Shown here: piece after piece, positions 1-8,688 of the stretch
How the letters are laid out: each line of letters begins with the position of its first letter
Numbering within the stretch: position 1 is the first letter of the stretch
Assembly: GCF_014652635.1 (NCBI RefSeq)
Contig: NZ_BMZE01000003.1
Location: 62,001 to 126,000 of the forward strand
DNA from: Devosia pacifica
Lineage (GTDB): Bacteria; Pseudomonadota; Alphaproteobacteria; Rhizobiales; Devosiaceae
Length of the DNA stretch: 64,000 bases
Direction of reading: 5' to 3'
Translations under genes and position numbers: made by a program
Notes under the pieces: model-generated
Told to the model about the DNA's origin: nothing
The model's database searches: none
The model's input: the letters and a program-made list of their open reading frames with translations, nothing else

Positions 1-691
1 TTCCAAGCGGATTGATCAGGTGTAGCTGATTTTGGGCCTGGACCAGTATCGCCTCAATAGTTGGAGCAAATCCAGCCCGGCGCAATCGCAGTTCGCTTGC
101 ACCACCGGCAATCTTGCTGACCGCGATCATCAGCCGCGCCGGATTGGCCACCTGCCCCATCAGCGCGGTCATGAACAAGGCGGTCGCAGTAGCGCTCTTC
201 AGCGGCAGCGACCTGATCGCGGTAATGATCTTCTCGTCTTCACCCAAGTCATTGATCACACGTCCGAGCGCCTGGCCTTTGCCGAGCAATCCGACATGCT
301 GCAGCGCCGTGTAAACCTTGGGTAAGTGCTCTAGATGCCCTTCGCCGCCGAGTTGTGCGCGAAGCCGGCGAGCCTGATCTTCCGATTGATCCGCCAGTTC
401 CTGAGCGGCAGCCCATCGCGTCAGCAACTCTGGCGTCGCCCTTGCGAGGGTATCTGCCGGCACGTTGCCACCGGAGCAGATCTCGGGGGCCAAATCACGG
501 CACACCCAGGTCCAAGCAGCCGCGATGTCTTCCCGGCGGATTGCGCCGTCGAAAGAAAAATCAACGACAGGATCGATCGTCACGCTTTCAAGAAGGCCAG
601 CAAACGGCGCGCTGTTTTCGGCCGCGTCAAAAGAGCCAGAGGCGGTGCCTCCGGTCGGATTGACTACGGTTCGGGCAGCTGCATGGCTCAT
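1..691 (-). CDS. Conserved-looking protein of unknown function, C-terminus cut by window edge
   Basis: An open frame starts at an ATG at 691 and stays open for 230 codons to the left edge, so the C-terminus is missing. I do not recognise the family. The visible part is soluble, with no signal peptide or membrane segment. The first 30 residues are Ala/Thr/Gly rich. A segment with two Trp and two Cys follows at about residues 50-75, and then a helical Ala/Leu-rich region. Codon use looks like that of the neighbours, and antisense frames on the plus strand are broken into short pieces. The coding strand is therefore probably this one. It is separated from the lipoprotein gene at 775 by 83 bases and transcribed in the same direction. 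Seen: the frame. Function: not assigned. Confidence 0.6.
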   Translation of the reverse strand, partial: MSHAAARTVVNPTGGTASGSFDAAENSAPFAGLLESVTIDPVVDFSFDGAIRREDIAAAWTWVCRDLAPEICSGGNVPADTLARATPELLTRWAAAQELADQSEDQARRLRAQLGGEGHLEHLPKVYTALQHVGLLGKGQALGRVINDLGEDEKIITAIRSLPLKSATATALFMTALMGQVANPARLMIAVSKIAGGASELRLRRAGFAPTIEAILVQAQNQLHLINPLG

Positions 692-774
692 GTCACTCGC
701 AGATTGGTCGTCCGACTAGGCGTCAACTTAGCCGGCGCAGGTAAACATTACCTATCCGCGAATATTGTCTTTAG

Positions 775-1263
775 CTACGCGTTGCCGTCGACGACGGACC
801 AGTTCCCGGTTGGCTCGCGGCAGGCGGTGCCTTTGCGCACATAGTCGCGGCCATTCTCGGTCACGGTGTGCGTGAAATCCCGGCAGTCGAGATTGTTCAC
901 GCGCACATAGGGGCCAACACTGACGCTTCCAGAGGTGCCGCCATCGCCGGTCCATTTGCGTGGAGCACCGGGACGGCCGAACTGCAGCGCGTAGAATTGA
1001 GCGCTGTTGGCTTCGCTTGCATCTGCGCTTGAAAGCAGCGGCACAACAGCACGGTCGACGAAGCCGTTTCCGACATTGGTTGTCTGCAGCGCCGTCTGCG
1101 TGGTTTGAGATGGCGAGGGCAAACGCACTGTCTGCTGCTGAGTCTGCTGAGGCTGCGGCGCCTGGTAGACCGGCTGCGATGTTGACGCTGTGCGCCCCAT
1201 GCCCGTGCAACCGGCAAGGGTCAGGACAAGCAGTGGAAAGGCTAGTCGAGCAATATTCATCAT
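775..1263 (-). CDS. Surface-antigen lipoprotein, 17 kDa antigen / RT0821-Lpp0805-like
   Basis: The protein is about 162 residues. It opens with a lipoprotein signal peptide: a short N-terminus, a hydrophobic stretch and the lipobox LAGC near residue 18. A Gln/Pro/Thr-rich linker follows, then a C-terminal module with the pattern CRDFTHTVTENG and TACREPTGNW. That module is typical of alphaproteobacterial surface antigens of the 17 kDa type, so the protein is expected to be anchored in the outer membrane facing the periplasm. Tandem ATG codons at 1263 and 1260 are preceded by a purine-rich GGAAG, so this start is preferred over a longer in-frame extension to 1368 that overlaps feuQ. The gene lies downstream of feuNPQ on the same strand, but its own 70-base leader suggests it may be a separate unit. 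The family name is inferred from the C-terminal motif. Confidence 0.7.
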   Translation of the reverse strand: MMNIARLAFPLLVLTLAGCTGMGRTASTSQPVYQAPQPQQTQQQTVRLPSPSQTTQTALQTTNVGNGFVDRAVVPLLSSADASEANSAQFYALQFGRPGAPRKWTGDGGTSGSVSVGPYVRVNNLDCRDFTHTVTENGRDYVRKGTACREPTGNWSVVDGNA

Positions 1264-1333
1264 CTGGGCTTCCGAAGGTGTCTGCGGAACTAGTACTGAT
1301 TCCAGTAGGGCGAAACTACGACAAAATCGAGTC

Positions 1334-2746
1334 TCATGCAGGACCGGACCGCACGGAGCCAGTGGCACGGGCGGCAGGGAGGGTTAATTCGACGAGCAAT
1401 CCGCCGAGCCGTGAGGCGCTGAATGTAATCGCACCCCCATAAACATCCACGAGCTCCTTCACAATGTCGAGGCCGAGACCGCTTCCTGGCGTTTTCTCAT
1501 CCAGCCTGACGCCGCGGCGCATGACTTGCTCGATTTCTTCCGAAGACAGCCCCGGACCATCATCCTCGATTCGCAGGACCACCATGGCGCCTGTTGCGCC
1601 ACTGGCGCTGCCAGCCTCAAGCTGCACGGTGTCACTGGCCCATTTGCAGGCATTGTCCAGGAGATTGCCGACAATCTCTTCGAGATCCGCTTCGTCTCCG
1701 CGAAACCAGGGGGTGGTTTCTGGGTCCGCGACGCACCTCACTGAGCGCTGCGGATGAATCTTTGCCATCACCCGGGCCAAGCGCGTGACGACAGCGCTGG
1801 TATCGCTTCTCTTGCCGACAATCGATGTTCTTGCCGTCAGGCGCGCGCGTTCGAGATAAGTGGAAACAAGGGTACTCATCTTGTCGGTTTCTGAAACCAC
1901 GATCTGTGCAATTTGGCTGTCGCTTGCCGATGCCTCATTGCGCAGCACGGCGATCGGGGTCTTCAGTCCATGCGCAAGGTTTCCCACCTGATTGCGGGCG
2001 CGCTCGATGATCTCCGAATTTGAGCGCAGCAGCTCGTTTACTTCTTCGGCCAACGGCGCAATCTCTCGCGGAAAGGCGCCAACTACACGTGTATTCTCGC
2101 CTTCGCGAACGCCCTCGATGGCAGCGCTCAGCCGGTCTATCGGCTTCAACGCAAATCGTGCCACAAGACCGCTCATCATCGCGAGCATGATCCCGACCGC
2201 ACCGAGGACTATGAAGGTTTGTCCACGAAACTCGCCAACCAGTTCGAGAATTTCGGAAAGACTACCGGTAACAAGAATGCGATAGCGCTCACCGTCGAGC
2301 GAGACGGTGCGCTCGACTGCTCGAATTTCAGTCGCGAACGCGTCTTCGTAGGTGTCGGTGCGCACACCCAGCACATTGGCGGGCGCATCGAGCTCCGGCA
2401 GATCGATACCGACGACAGAGGTCGATAGATTATACAGGTCGCCGTCCGTGTTGCGGACTGTCCAGTACCAGCCAGACCTCGGTCGGTCGAAGCGCGGATC
2501 CGCAAGCCGTATCCGTTCGCTCAGTGGATCACCGGTTGCCAGCAGCGCTCCTGCAAGGCTTTCGGCGTGAAACTCGAGAGTCTCGGTCAGGCTCGTATCG
2601 AGGGCGCGTGAATAAAGACTTGTGAGCAGGATGCCGGTCGCAATCAGTGCGACAACCAGCCACAGCCCGGAAAGCCATATCAAAGAAACGGCAATCGAGC
2701 CACGGCGCGTGGCGGAGGGCCCCTCACTCGTCGATCTGATAGCCAA
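1334..2746 (-). CDS. feuQ: Sensor histidine kinase FeuQ-like
   Basis: A 470-residue inner-membrane sensor kinase. Membrane segment 1 is at about residues 19-42, a periplasmic sensor of about 130 residues follows, and membrane segment 2 is at about 178-198. A HAMP-like linker is followed by the dimerisation/phosphoacceptor helix with His259 (LAHGLKTP) and a C-terminal ATPase with N, G1 (EDDGPGL) and G2 (GSGLGL) boxes. It overlaps the end of the response-regulator gene by 23 bases, which indicates coupled translation. In Sinorhizobium and Rhizobium, FeuQ phosphorylates FeuP, and the FeuN/FeuP/FeuQ system controls envelope and glucan-export genes. The symbol is assigned from the order small periplasmic protein - OmpR-type regulator - PhoQ-like kinase and from the strong likeness of the regulator. 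Orthology should be treated as probable rather than proven. Confidence 0.82.
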   Translation of the reverse strand: MAIRSTSEGPSATRRGSIAVSLIWLSGLWLVVALIATGILLTSLYSRALDTSLTETLEFHAESLAGALLATGDPLSERIRLADPRFDRPRSGWYWTVRNTDGDLYNLSTSVVGIDLPELDAPANVLGVRTDTYEDAFATEIRAVERTVSLDGERYRILVTGSLSEILELVGEFRGQTFIVLGAVGIMLAMMSGLVARFALKPIDRLSAAIEGVREGENTRVVGAFPREIAPLAEEVNELLRSNSEIIERARNQVGNLAHGLKTPIAVLRNEASASDSQIAQIVVSETDKMSTLVSTYLERARLTARTSIVGKRSDTSAVVTRLARVMAKIHPQRSVRCVADPETTPWFRGDEADLEEIVGNLLDNACKWASDTVQLEAGSASGATGAMVVLRIEDDGPGLSSEEIEQVMRRGVRLDEKTPGSGLGLDIVKELVDVYGGAITFSASRLGGLLVELTLPAARATGSVRSGPA

Positions 2747-3380
2747 GCCCCCTCACCGTGCGAATGCAGTCATCGGGCAGCTTCTTGCGCAACCGGCCAA
2801 CAAACACTTCGATGGTGTTGCTGTCGCGGTCGAAGTCCTGATCGTAGAGATGCTCGGTTAATTCCGTACGCGAGATAACCTTGCCCTTGTGATGCATCAG
2901 ATAGCTCAGCAGACGCAGTTCATGGCTGGTGAGCTTGATAGCCTGTCCATCGACCGTCACGCGACCGGCACGGGAATCGAGCCGTACCTTGCCTGCAACG
3001 ATCTCGTTGCTGGCGTGCCCCGCTGCCCGGCGCACCAGCGCCCGCAGCCGCGCCAGCACCTCTTCCATATGAAAAGGCTTGGCGACATAGTCGTCTGCGC
3101 CTGCATCGATGCCCTGCACCTTGTCACTCCAGCGGTCACGCGCCGTAAGCAGCAGGACGGGCATCATCCGCTCCTCCCGCCGCCAGGACTCGAGAACGCT
3201 CAAGCCATCCATCTGCGGCAGGCCAATGTCCAGCACCACAGCGTCGTACGGCTCGGTCTCGCCAAGAAAATGCCCCTCCTCGCCATCGAATGCCTTGTCG
3301 ACGACATATCCTGCCTCCTCCAGCGCTTCGCAGAGCTGGCGGTTGAGATTTATATCGTCTTCGACGACGAGGATGCGCAT
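2724..3380 (-). CDS. feuP: OmpR/PhoB-family response regulator FeuP-like
   Basis: A 218-residue two-domain regulator. The receiver domain (residues 1-115) has the acidic pocket EDD at 7-9, phosphoacceptor Asp51 in VLDIGLPQMDG, the switch Thr near 78 and conserved Lys100 in the KPF motif. The winged-helix DNA-binding domain (about 125-215) ends with the usual VGRLRKKL and TVRGLGYQI elements. The ATG at 3380 is preceded by AGGAC and sits 40 bases after the small periplasmic gene. A longer frame to 3473 has no support. The sequence closely resembles rhizobial FeuP, especially the segment DKAFDGEEGHFLGETEPYDA. It is presumably a DNA-binding activator phosphorylated by the overlapping kinase. An 11-base-spaced direct repeat upstream of the operon is a candidate autoregulatory site. 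Confidence 0.9.
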   Translation of the reverse strand: MRILVVEDDINLNRQLCEALEEAGYVVDKAFDGEEGHFLGETEPYDAVVLDIGLPQMDGLSVLESWRREERMMPVLLLTARDRWSDKVQGIDAGADDYVAKPFHMEEVLARLRALVRRAAGHASNEIVAGKVRLDSRAGRVTVDGQAIKLTSHELRLLSYLMHHKGKVISRTELTEHLYDQDFDRDSNTIEVFVGRLRKKLPDDCIRTVRGLGYQIDE

Positions 3381-3420
3381 GGCGAAGTCCTGTGGTCTGA
3401 TATTCGCTGCTGATCCGGGG

Positions 3421-3720
3421 TTAGCGGGCGCCAAGCTCCAGGTTGCGCGCTTCGCCGGACGGGCTGAGCACACCTACCACATAGACGAGTCGTCCGCCCC
3501 TGTCGCAAACCTGGACATTGAGGACAGACTGGGAGCTATCCACGCCTGCTTCCGCCAGAACCGCGTCGAGCGAGCGTATCTCGCCGCTCGAGACGGCGTC
3601 CTGGATTTCACGGTTTCCCATGCAACCGCCCTCCTGCGCCAGCACAAGGCCCGACATTCCTGCGCCAAGGGCGAAGGCAAGAACTGTCGAAAATATATGG
3701 GAGCGGCGTGGGATCTTCAT
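3421..3720 (-). CDS. Small periplasmic PepSY-like protein, FeuN-like modulator
   Basis: About 99 residues with an N-terminal signal sequence: positive MKIPRR, then a hydrophobic stretch ending near LVLAQ. A PepSY-like mature part follows, containing ISSGE-type and VVGVLSPSGEA segments and two Cys. It is the first gene of the operon with the feuP- and feuQ-like genes. In Sinorhizobium meliloti, FeuN is a small periplasmic protein encoded at this position that restrains FeuQ, so the same job is inferred here from position, size and export signal. I chose the ATG at 3720; an in-frame TTG at 3726 is an alternative. The symbol is withheld because residue-level likeness to FeuN could not be checked. 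Confidence 0.72.
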   Translation of the reverse strand: MKIPRRSHIFSTVLAFALGAGMSGLVLAQEGGCMGNREIQDAVSSGEIRSLDAVLAEAGVDSSQSVLNVQVCDRGGRLVYVVGVLSPSGEARNLELGAR

Positions 3721-3744
3721 GAGCAATACCTACGTCAGGATTGC

Positions 3745-3760
3745 TGAATGCGACATGAAT
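3745..3760. promoter_or_regulatory. Direct repeat TGAAT-N6-TGAAT upstream of the feuNPQ operon
   Basis: Two copies of TGAAT (3745-3749 and 3756-3760) start 11 bases apart, about one helical turn, 25-40 bases upstream of the first gene of the operon. OmpR/PhoB-type regulators commonly bind direct repeats with 10-11 base periodicity. FeuP autoregulation is therefore a reasonable but untested reading. No convincing -35/-10 pair was found in the 55-base gap. Confidence 0.35.
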
Positions 3761-3775
3761 AAATTCCTTATGCGG

Positions 3776-4531
3776 TCATGCGGCAGAATGCTGCATCTTC
3801 ACCCCGCGCCGCAGGAAAATGACAGCGAGCGCCTCAAAGATCAAATGCCCGGCTGCCTGCCCTTCGAACGCTGGAAGGTCCACGCCCAGCAATTGCGCCA
3901 TGCCAGCGATGATCATGGCGGCCGCGATAATGTATGTCTTGTACCCGTCAAGCATTGTGGTCGTCCTTTCAGTTGAGTTGGATGAGGAGCAGTTCTCTGC
4001 CGCTTCGAGCGAAAGTGCCTCGGTCTCGGACACGCGCCGCATCCAGCCCTTGCCGAAGGTTTCGAACTGCGCCAGGGTCTTCAGGAAGGCTCGGCGCCGG
4101 GTGCAATACATCCTGATCAGCGGCACAGCGCCGTGAGCGGCACGATAAGTTTTTAAAGCCAGGAGGGTCTGGGGCCCGACTAGGCCATCCTGCGAAACAC
4201 CCAGAATCGCCTGCAGCAATCGCACGGCGCGGTGCGGTCCAGAGTTCACCGCGTAGTCGAAGACCGCGAGGTCGAGGCCCGGGCAGAGTTCGCCGGCGCG
4301 GCACTGATCCCAGTATTTCACCTTGTAGATCTCTGCCGCTTCGCCTTTGTCGAGGTAGCGCACTGCTGACTTCGCAAGCGCGTGCCACGGCTCGATCCCG
4401 CGCCAGGCGGCCAGCGTCTTGCGGGTAATGCCCAGATTGGTGGCCCCACCCGGGTCGGCCGGATGATCAACATACCCGCCTTCGTGTCTGAGAATAATCT
4501 CGAGGCACGCGTCGAAACGCTTTGAGTTCAT
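3776..4531 (-). CDS. GTA-linked endolysin (GH108 muramidase) fused in frame to a holin-like membrane segment
   Basis: The 251-residue frame has two parts. Residues 1-190 form a glycoside hydrolase 108-type N-acetylmuramidase with the catalytic Glu17 in RHEGGYVDHPADPGGATN. It is followed by a helical peptidoglycan-binding region (VNSGPHRAVRLLQ, DGLVGPQT). Residues about 193-251 form a small membrane protein with hydrophobic stretches at about 199-213 and 225-240, as in small phage holins. The internal ATG at 3955 that begins the second part has a strong Shine-Dalgarno AAAGGACG just upstream, so it looks like a separate gene whose upstream partner lost its stop. The start at 4531 overlaps the end of g15 by ATGA, which places lysis at the end of the GTA operon. 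Family assignment of the holin part is by size and topology only. Confidence 0.78.
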   Translation of the reverse strand: MNSKRFDACLEIILRHEGGYVDHPADPGGATNLGITRKTLAAWRGIEPWHALAKSAVRYLDKGEAAEIYKVKYWDQCRAGELCPGLDLAVFDYAVNSGPHRAVRLLQAILGVSQDGLVGPQTLLALKTYRAAHGAVPLIRMYCTRRRAFLKTLAQFETFGKGWMRRVSETEALSLEAAENCSSSNSTERTTTMLDGYKTYIIAAAMIIAGMAQLLGVDLPAFEGQAAGHLIFEALAVIFLRRGVKMQHSAA

Positions 4532-7500
4532 CGGCTGATCTCCATTTGCACGGCATGGCCCGGCCCGTAGACGGCACTGAGCTGGCAGACTTCGACACTG
4601 AGGTTCGCTGCCGTGGCGCCAGAATCTTCCACCTGCCACGCTGAGGGATAGAGCGCTGACGGCTCTGAAACGCGCCATTCACGCACCACCTCTCCGCCGG
4701 TGCGTAGTGTCACCCGGTAGTGTTCTGGCGCGTGGTCTAGCGCCGGTTCGAACTCCCAGTTCCCGGAATCTGCTCTGCTGCGTCGCACCCAGGTGAGAAG
4801 CGCACCGCCGTCCTCGAGCCGCCGCACGCGCAGGTGCACGGGCGCCAGCGGCAAAACTGTTGCGAGTCGAGCCTCGAATTCCTCCGGTCGTCCCTCGATA
4901 TCGTCCGGACCGGCGAAGAGCCTCAGCGGCACGGACTGTCCGAGCCAGCTTTCGGGTACACCGTTAATCTGCGCTCCGTCATCGAGAACCAGTATCGACG
5001 CCCCAGCTTCAATCGCGCCGATCGCGTGCTCGCTTCCGTCCATACCCCTGATCAGCCGCGACAAGCGGTAAACGCCAGCCGCTTCGAGGTTGCAGCTACC
5101 AAAGCCGATGACTTCCCAACCTGCCTCTGTCGAAACCGCGATTTTGCGCGTTCCCGCCAAGGCACCCGTGTCCCCCTCATCGCTTAAATGTCCCGCGAAA
5201 AGTCTGATTTTCAGGCTCTGACCGGACCAGATCCAGGGACTTTCGACGCCGAGTGGCGTCAACACTTCGCCGAGCCGTCCGGCGTGGGATAGCGCAAGGA
5301 GTTCCTCTCCACCGTCCCGATGCGTGAGACTGATCGGCCCGGGCCACGGCTTTGCATAGGCCACGGTCGCTGCACGCGCTGTCGTCGGCAAATCCGGCGT
5401 CGGCGGCAAAACAGCCATGCTAATTAATGGAATCGCCCGCACATGTTCTGTCCAGCGCGCGCGCCCGATACGGCCCGTACTGCTTGTCACCTTGCCCGGC
5501 GCTCTCATGGCCTGCGCCTTGATCCGCCGAACCGCTCCGTCCTCGATCTCCTCGATCCTGTAAGCCGGGCCCTCGGCGTCGAGGGAGATCAGATCTCCGA
5601 TCTCGAGATCGAGCCGAGACGTGGGCAGGCTGATTTCCAGCTGATCGGTTGCCTCTGCAACACCTGACAACATCTGCTCTGCCGCCATTCGGGCACCGCT
5701 CGCATCCAGCACCAAGTCGAAGGCGTACTGTGCGAGCGCTCCCTGCGTGGCGTTGACGGCGCTGGCAGTGGCGGCCTGATAATCGCTGATCCTGTCGAGA
5801 TGCGTCAGGGTCAGGCGGTTGAATCGCTCTCCGGGGTCACTGCGCCTGCGAAGCGCAAGTGGCTGGCCGGTATCAGCCAGTCGTTCCGGGTCTAGCGTCA
5901 CGCGCTCTGCCCGGTTTGGTCCCTTCAACCAAATCTCACCACGGCTGATGCCGACGCTGAGGTCGCTGATCGCGATGATCGGCTCGAGCGCTTCGCGCGC
6001 CGTACCGGGCGCCGGCAGATGATATCCGGCAATCCAGGGTGGTCGCGCCGAGCACCTGATATTTTCAACCATATGGTCGACGAGGACTGCCGCCGCGAGT
6101 TCGTCTGAGGCCATGCCGCCGAGACGTCCCGTCAGCCAGTGACCCGTCGGATAGTTGACGCTATCGGCCCAGATGTCATCTCGTGCGGGGAACGCCGGAT
6201 AGGCCCGTGCGTCCCAGGTCCACAGGTACAGCCTCTCGGTGTCCACCATTCCCGGCGGATTCTGGCTCTCGTCACGCCAGAAGGTTACGTGAGCACGCAG
6301 GAATTGCCGCTGAATAAGCGCGTCCGGCGTTCCGGTCGAAAAATAGGGGCGCCCGTCTTCGGCGCTTTTTTCATCCCCGAACAGGTTCGGCTGGTTCGCT
6401 CCCTTGTCCACCGCGCCGCATCCAAGTTCGGTGAACCAGATCGGCTTCGAGCCGGGCACCCAAGCCGTTGGCTGCAGCGCACGCACCCCGCCCGGCCGGT
6501 CGTAATGCGGCTTTTCCCACCACGACCGGATGTCCTTGAACCGCCAGATCCAGGGTTCGTCATGCAGCCCGTCGGTGATCGGGGTCCGCACCCCCGCCTT
6601 CCGGTCTGCCTCGGAGGCGTAGAACCAGTCGAACCCTTCACCGCCCATGATGTTGGCCGCGAGATACGCGAGGTCGTGCCCGCTCGCGTATTGTTGCGCA
6701 TCGGCGTGCGCGCCGTCCTCTCTCCAGTCGGCAACCGGCATGTAGTTGTCGATCCCGATGGCATCGATGTCGGCCGAGGCCCACAGCGGGTCGAGGTGAA
6801 AGAACTTCTCACTGCCCTCCTGAACCCCAGAGTACTCCGACCAGTCCGCCGCATAGGTGATTTTGGTGCCAGACCCGACGATGGCGCGAACCTCCGCAGC
6901 CAGCGAGATCAAATCGTCGACAAAGACGAAGCGATTGCCGGTCGAACGCAGCGCGGTCATGCCCCGCATTTCGCTGCCGATCAGGATGGCATCGATGCCA
7001 CCGGCATCAGCCGCCAGTTGCGCATAATGCAGGTGCATCTGCCGGTAGCCATTGGCAATGAATGCCGCAACCTGCCCCTCGATGTCCGCCGTCCCGTTCG
7101 GAGACCCAGCCTCGCCCGGCGCCGGCATCGCGGTTACGCGGCCACGCCATGGATAGGCCGGCTGACTGCTGCCGCCATAGGGGTTTGGCAAGTCATTTTC
7201 GGCCGGTACATCCATCATGATCAGCGGGTAGAGCATGACCTCGAGCCCGCGCGCCTTGAGGTCGACAATTGCCGCATGCACAGCCTCGTCAGAGGGCGTG
7301 CCACCATAGGCCGGTCCGCCCGCATGTTGCGAAACCACCGGCACGTCGCTGCGCCCAAGTCCGGCGACAGACCATTTAACGCCATCCAAATTGCGCTGCG
7401 CAGCCTCGACACGCGGGCCGACTGTACAATGGCCGCACCTTAGATCGTCGCCAAACCAGCTCACCACAAGCGCCACGTGCTTTAGGTTCGGACACAGCGC

Positions 7501-8256
7501 CTGCAACTCGTCGATGGACAGCGTCCAGTCGCTGGTAAACTGCGACAGATGCGTGTTCTCCCCGCGCGTCTCTCCTGGCCCGACGATCCTGACACGCGGC
7601 TGTGGGTCATAGCCGAACTCCGTAGCCCCGGGGATCCCCGTGATTGCCGCGATCTGCGGCTCGAGATCGCCGACGACGCGGCACAATTCTGCAGAAATTG
7701 TCGGTATGCGATTGCCGAACCTGCCAAGCGGCAAGCGCTCGAACACCAGGTAGCACACGCCCCTGTAAGCCGGCGCCTCAGGCCCTTGTCGGGCCTCGAT
7801 CAGGCTGTCCACATTTTGTGTCTCGGAGCCCTTGTAAAGGCGGATCGTCAGCCCTTCGGTTTCCAGCGGCTGCCCGTCCGCCCACAATCGTCCGACATGC
7901 GCCACCTCGCCTTCGCAGAACGCGACCGCGAAGCTCGCCGCAATCTCGTTGCCGCTCGGCGCGCCACCAAGCCCTTTTGCTCCGGCGTCATCGCCGAGAA
8001 GTTCTTCGAGTTCTGTGGCCCAGATGATGTTGCCGCTCAGCCGATTCCAGCCATAAATGCGCGGAATGCCAAGCCCTTCGCTTGCGCCTTGTAGCCGGAC
8101 ATCGCGCACGACCGGCGCAGCAGTTTCGCCGAACAGGCGGGTGTCGAGCGCACTGCCGCCCAGCGCACCGAGCGCGCGTCCGACAGTCGCGCCAAGCGGC
8201 CCTGCGACCATGCCGCCAAGGGCCTGGCCGGCCAGCGATAATGCCAGTGTTGCCAT
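4528..8256 (-). CDS. GTA/phage tail multidomain baseplate protein (g15, megatron-like)
   Basis: At 1242 residues this is the largest gene of the cluster. The N-terminus is a Gly/Ala-rich hydrophobic segment (about 1-45), followed by a DVRLQGASEGLGIPRIYG region typical of tail tip proteins. A long TIM-barrel-like GTA domain follows (about 230-560; LKHVALVVSWFGDDLRCGHC, YRQMHLHYAQL, ITYAADWSEYSG). The phage tail-3 type domain and a C-terminal beta-rich region complete it. In the Rhodobacter GTA the equivalent protein forms the distal end of the tail that contacts the host. Its start is 12 bases after g14, and its end overlaps the endolysin start by ATGA. A long open frame on the opposite strand (6139-7443) is a shadow of this gene. 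Confidence 0.93.
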   Translation of the reverse strand: MATLALSLAGQALGGMVAGPLGATVGRALGALGGSALDTRLFGETAAPVVRDVRLQGASEGLGIPRIYGWNRLSGNIIWATELEELLGDDAGAKGLGGAPSGNEIAASFAVAFCEGEVAHVGRLWADGQPLETEGLTIRLYKGSETQNVDSLIEARQGPEAPAYRGVCYLVFERLPLGRFGNRIPTISAELCRVVGDLEPQIAAITGIPGATEFGYDPQPRVRIVGPGETRGENTHLSQFTSDWTLSIDELQALCPNLKHVALVVSWFGDDLRCGHCTVGPRVEAAQRNLDGVKWSVAGLGRSDVPVVSQHAGGPAYGGTPSDEAVHAAIVDLKARGLEVMLYPLIMMDVPAENDLPNPYGGSSQPAYPWRGRVTAMPAPGEAGSPNGTADIEGQVAAFIANGYRQMHLHYAQLAADAGGIDAILIGSEMRGMTALRSTGNRFVFVDDLISLAAEVRAIVGSGTKITYAADWSEYSGVQEGSEKFFHLDPLWASADIDAIGIDNYMPVADWREDGAHADAQQYASGHDLAYLAANIMGGEGFDWFYASEADRKAGVRTPITDGLHDEPWIWRFKDIRSWWEKPHYDRPGGVRALQPTAWVPGSKPIWFTELGCGAVDKGANQPNLFGDEKSAEDGRPYFSTGTPDALIQRQFLRAHVTFWRDESQNPPGMVDTERLYLWTWDARAYPAFPARDDIWADSVNYPTGHWLTGRLGGMASDELAAAVLVDHMVENIRCSARPPWIAGYHLPAPGTAREALEPIIAISDLSVGISRGEIWLKGPNRAERVTLDPERLADTGQPLALRRRSDPGERFNRLTLTHLDRISDYQAATASAVNATQGALAQYAFDLVLDASGARMAAEQMLSGVAEATDQLEISLPTSRLDLEIGDLISLDAEGPAYRIEEIEDGAVRRIKAQAMRAPGKVTSSTGRIGRARWTEHVRAIPLISMAVLPPTPDLPTTARAATVAYAKPWPGPISLTHRDGGEELLALSHAGRLGEVLTPLGVESPWIWSGQSLKIRLFAGHLSDEGDTGALAGTRKIAVSTEAGWEVIGFGSCNLEAAGVYRLSRLIRGMDGSEHAIGAIEAGASILVLDDGAQINGVPESWLGQSVPLRLFAGPDDIEGRPEEFEARLATVLPLAPVHLRVRRLEDGGALLTWVRRSRADSGNWEFEPALDHAPEHYRVTLRTGGEVVREWRVSEPSALYPSAWQVEDSGATAANLSVEVCQLSAVYGPGHAVQMEISR

Positions 8257-8268
8257 GTCTTGTTTGCC

Positions 8269-8688
8269 TCAGGAAGGAAAAGAGTATCGGCGATGAATGC
8301 GGCGACCCCAGCCGCCACCGAGATTTGCCTCGATAACGCCGAGGCGCTCCTGTGCATGGATGAACCGATCTGTGCCAACGAGAATCCCGCAATGTCGGGC
8401 CACGCCGGCCCGGCGAAGTTGAAACAGCACGACATCGCCGGCGCGCGGCTGATGATCGGCAGGATCTAGAAGGGTTTCCGCTGCTTCCTGCAGCAGGCCG
8501 GCATGCTCGGTGTCGCGCAAATCGACACGGTACGGGGGCACCACGAGCGGTTCACTGCCATAAAGCTCGCGCCAGACACCGCGCAGCAGACCGAGGCAAT
8601 CGCAGCCGGCGCCTCGTGTGGCGGCGCGATGACGATAGGGCGTTCCGAGCCATCGTCTTGCGATCGTGACGACGCGATCCGCGCTCAT
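8269..8688 (-). CDS. GTA tail-associated NlpC/P60 peptidase (g14)
   Basis: 139 residues, a compact NlpC/P60 cysteine peptidase. The nucleophile is Cys31 in the GCDCLGLL motif, the catalytic His is His99 in ARHCGILVG, and the third polar residue is probably His111. In the Rhodobacter GTA this protein sits in the tail tip and is thought to cut peptidoglycan during DNA delivery. The ATG at 8688 overlaps the stop of g13 as ATGA. A longer frame to 8868 is only the g13 region read in another frame. No signal peptide, as expected for a particle component. Confidence 0.92.
   Translation of the reverse strand: MSADRVVTIARRWLGTPYRHRAATRGAGCDCLGLLRGVWRELYGSEPLVVPPYRVDLRDTEHAGLLQEAAETLLDPADHQPRAGDVVLFQLRRAGVARHCGILVGTDRFIHAQERLGVIEANLGGGWGRRIHRRYSFPS

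Noticed and set aside
6139-7443. A 434-codon open frame on the plus strand
   Set aside because: It lies exactly antisense to the GTA g15 gene, is Arg/Pro/Val rich without domain signal, and comes from high GC codon use on the other strand.
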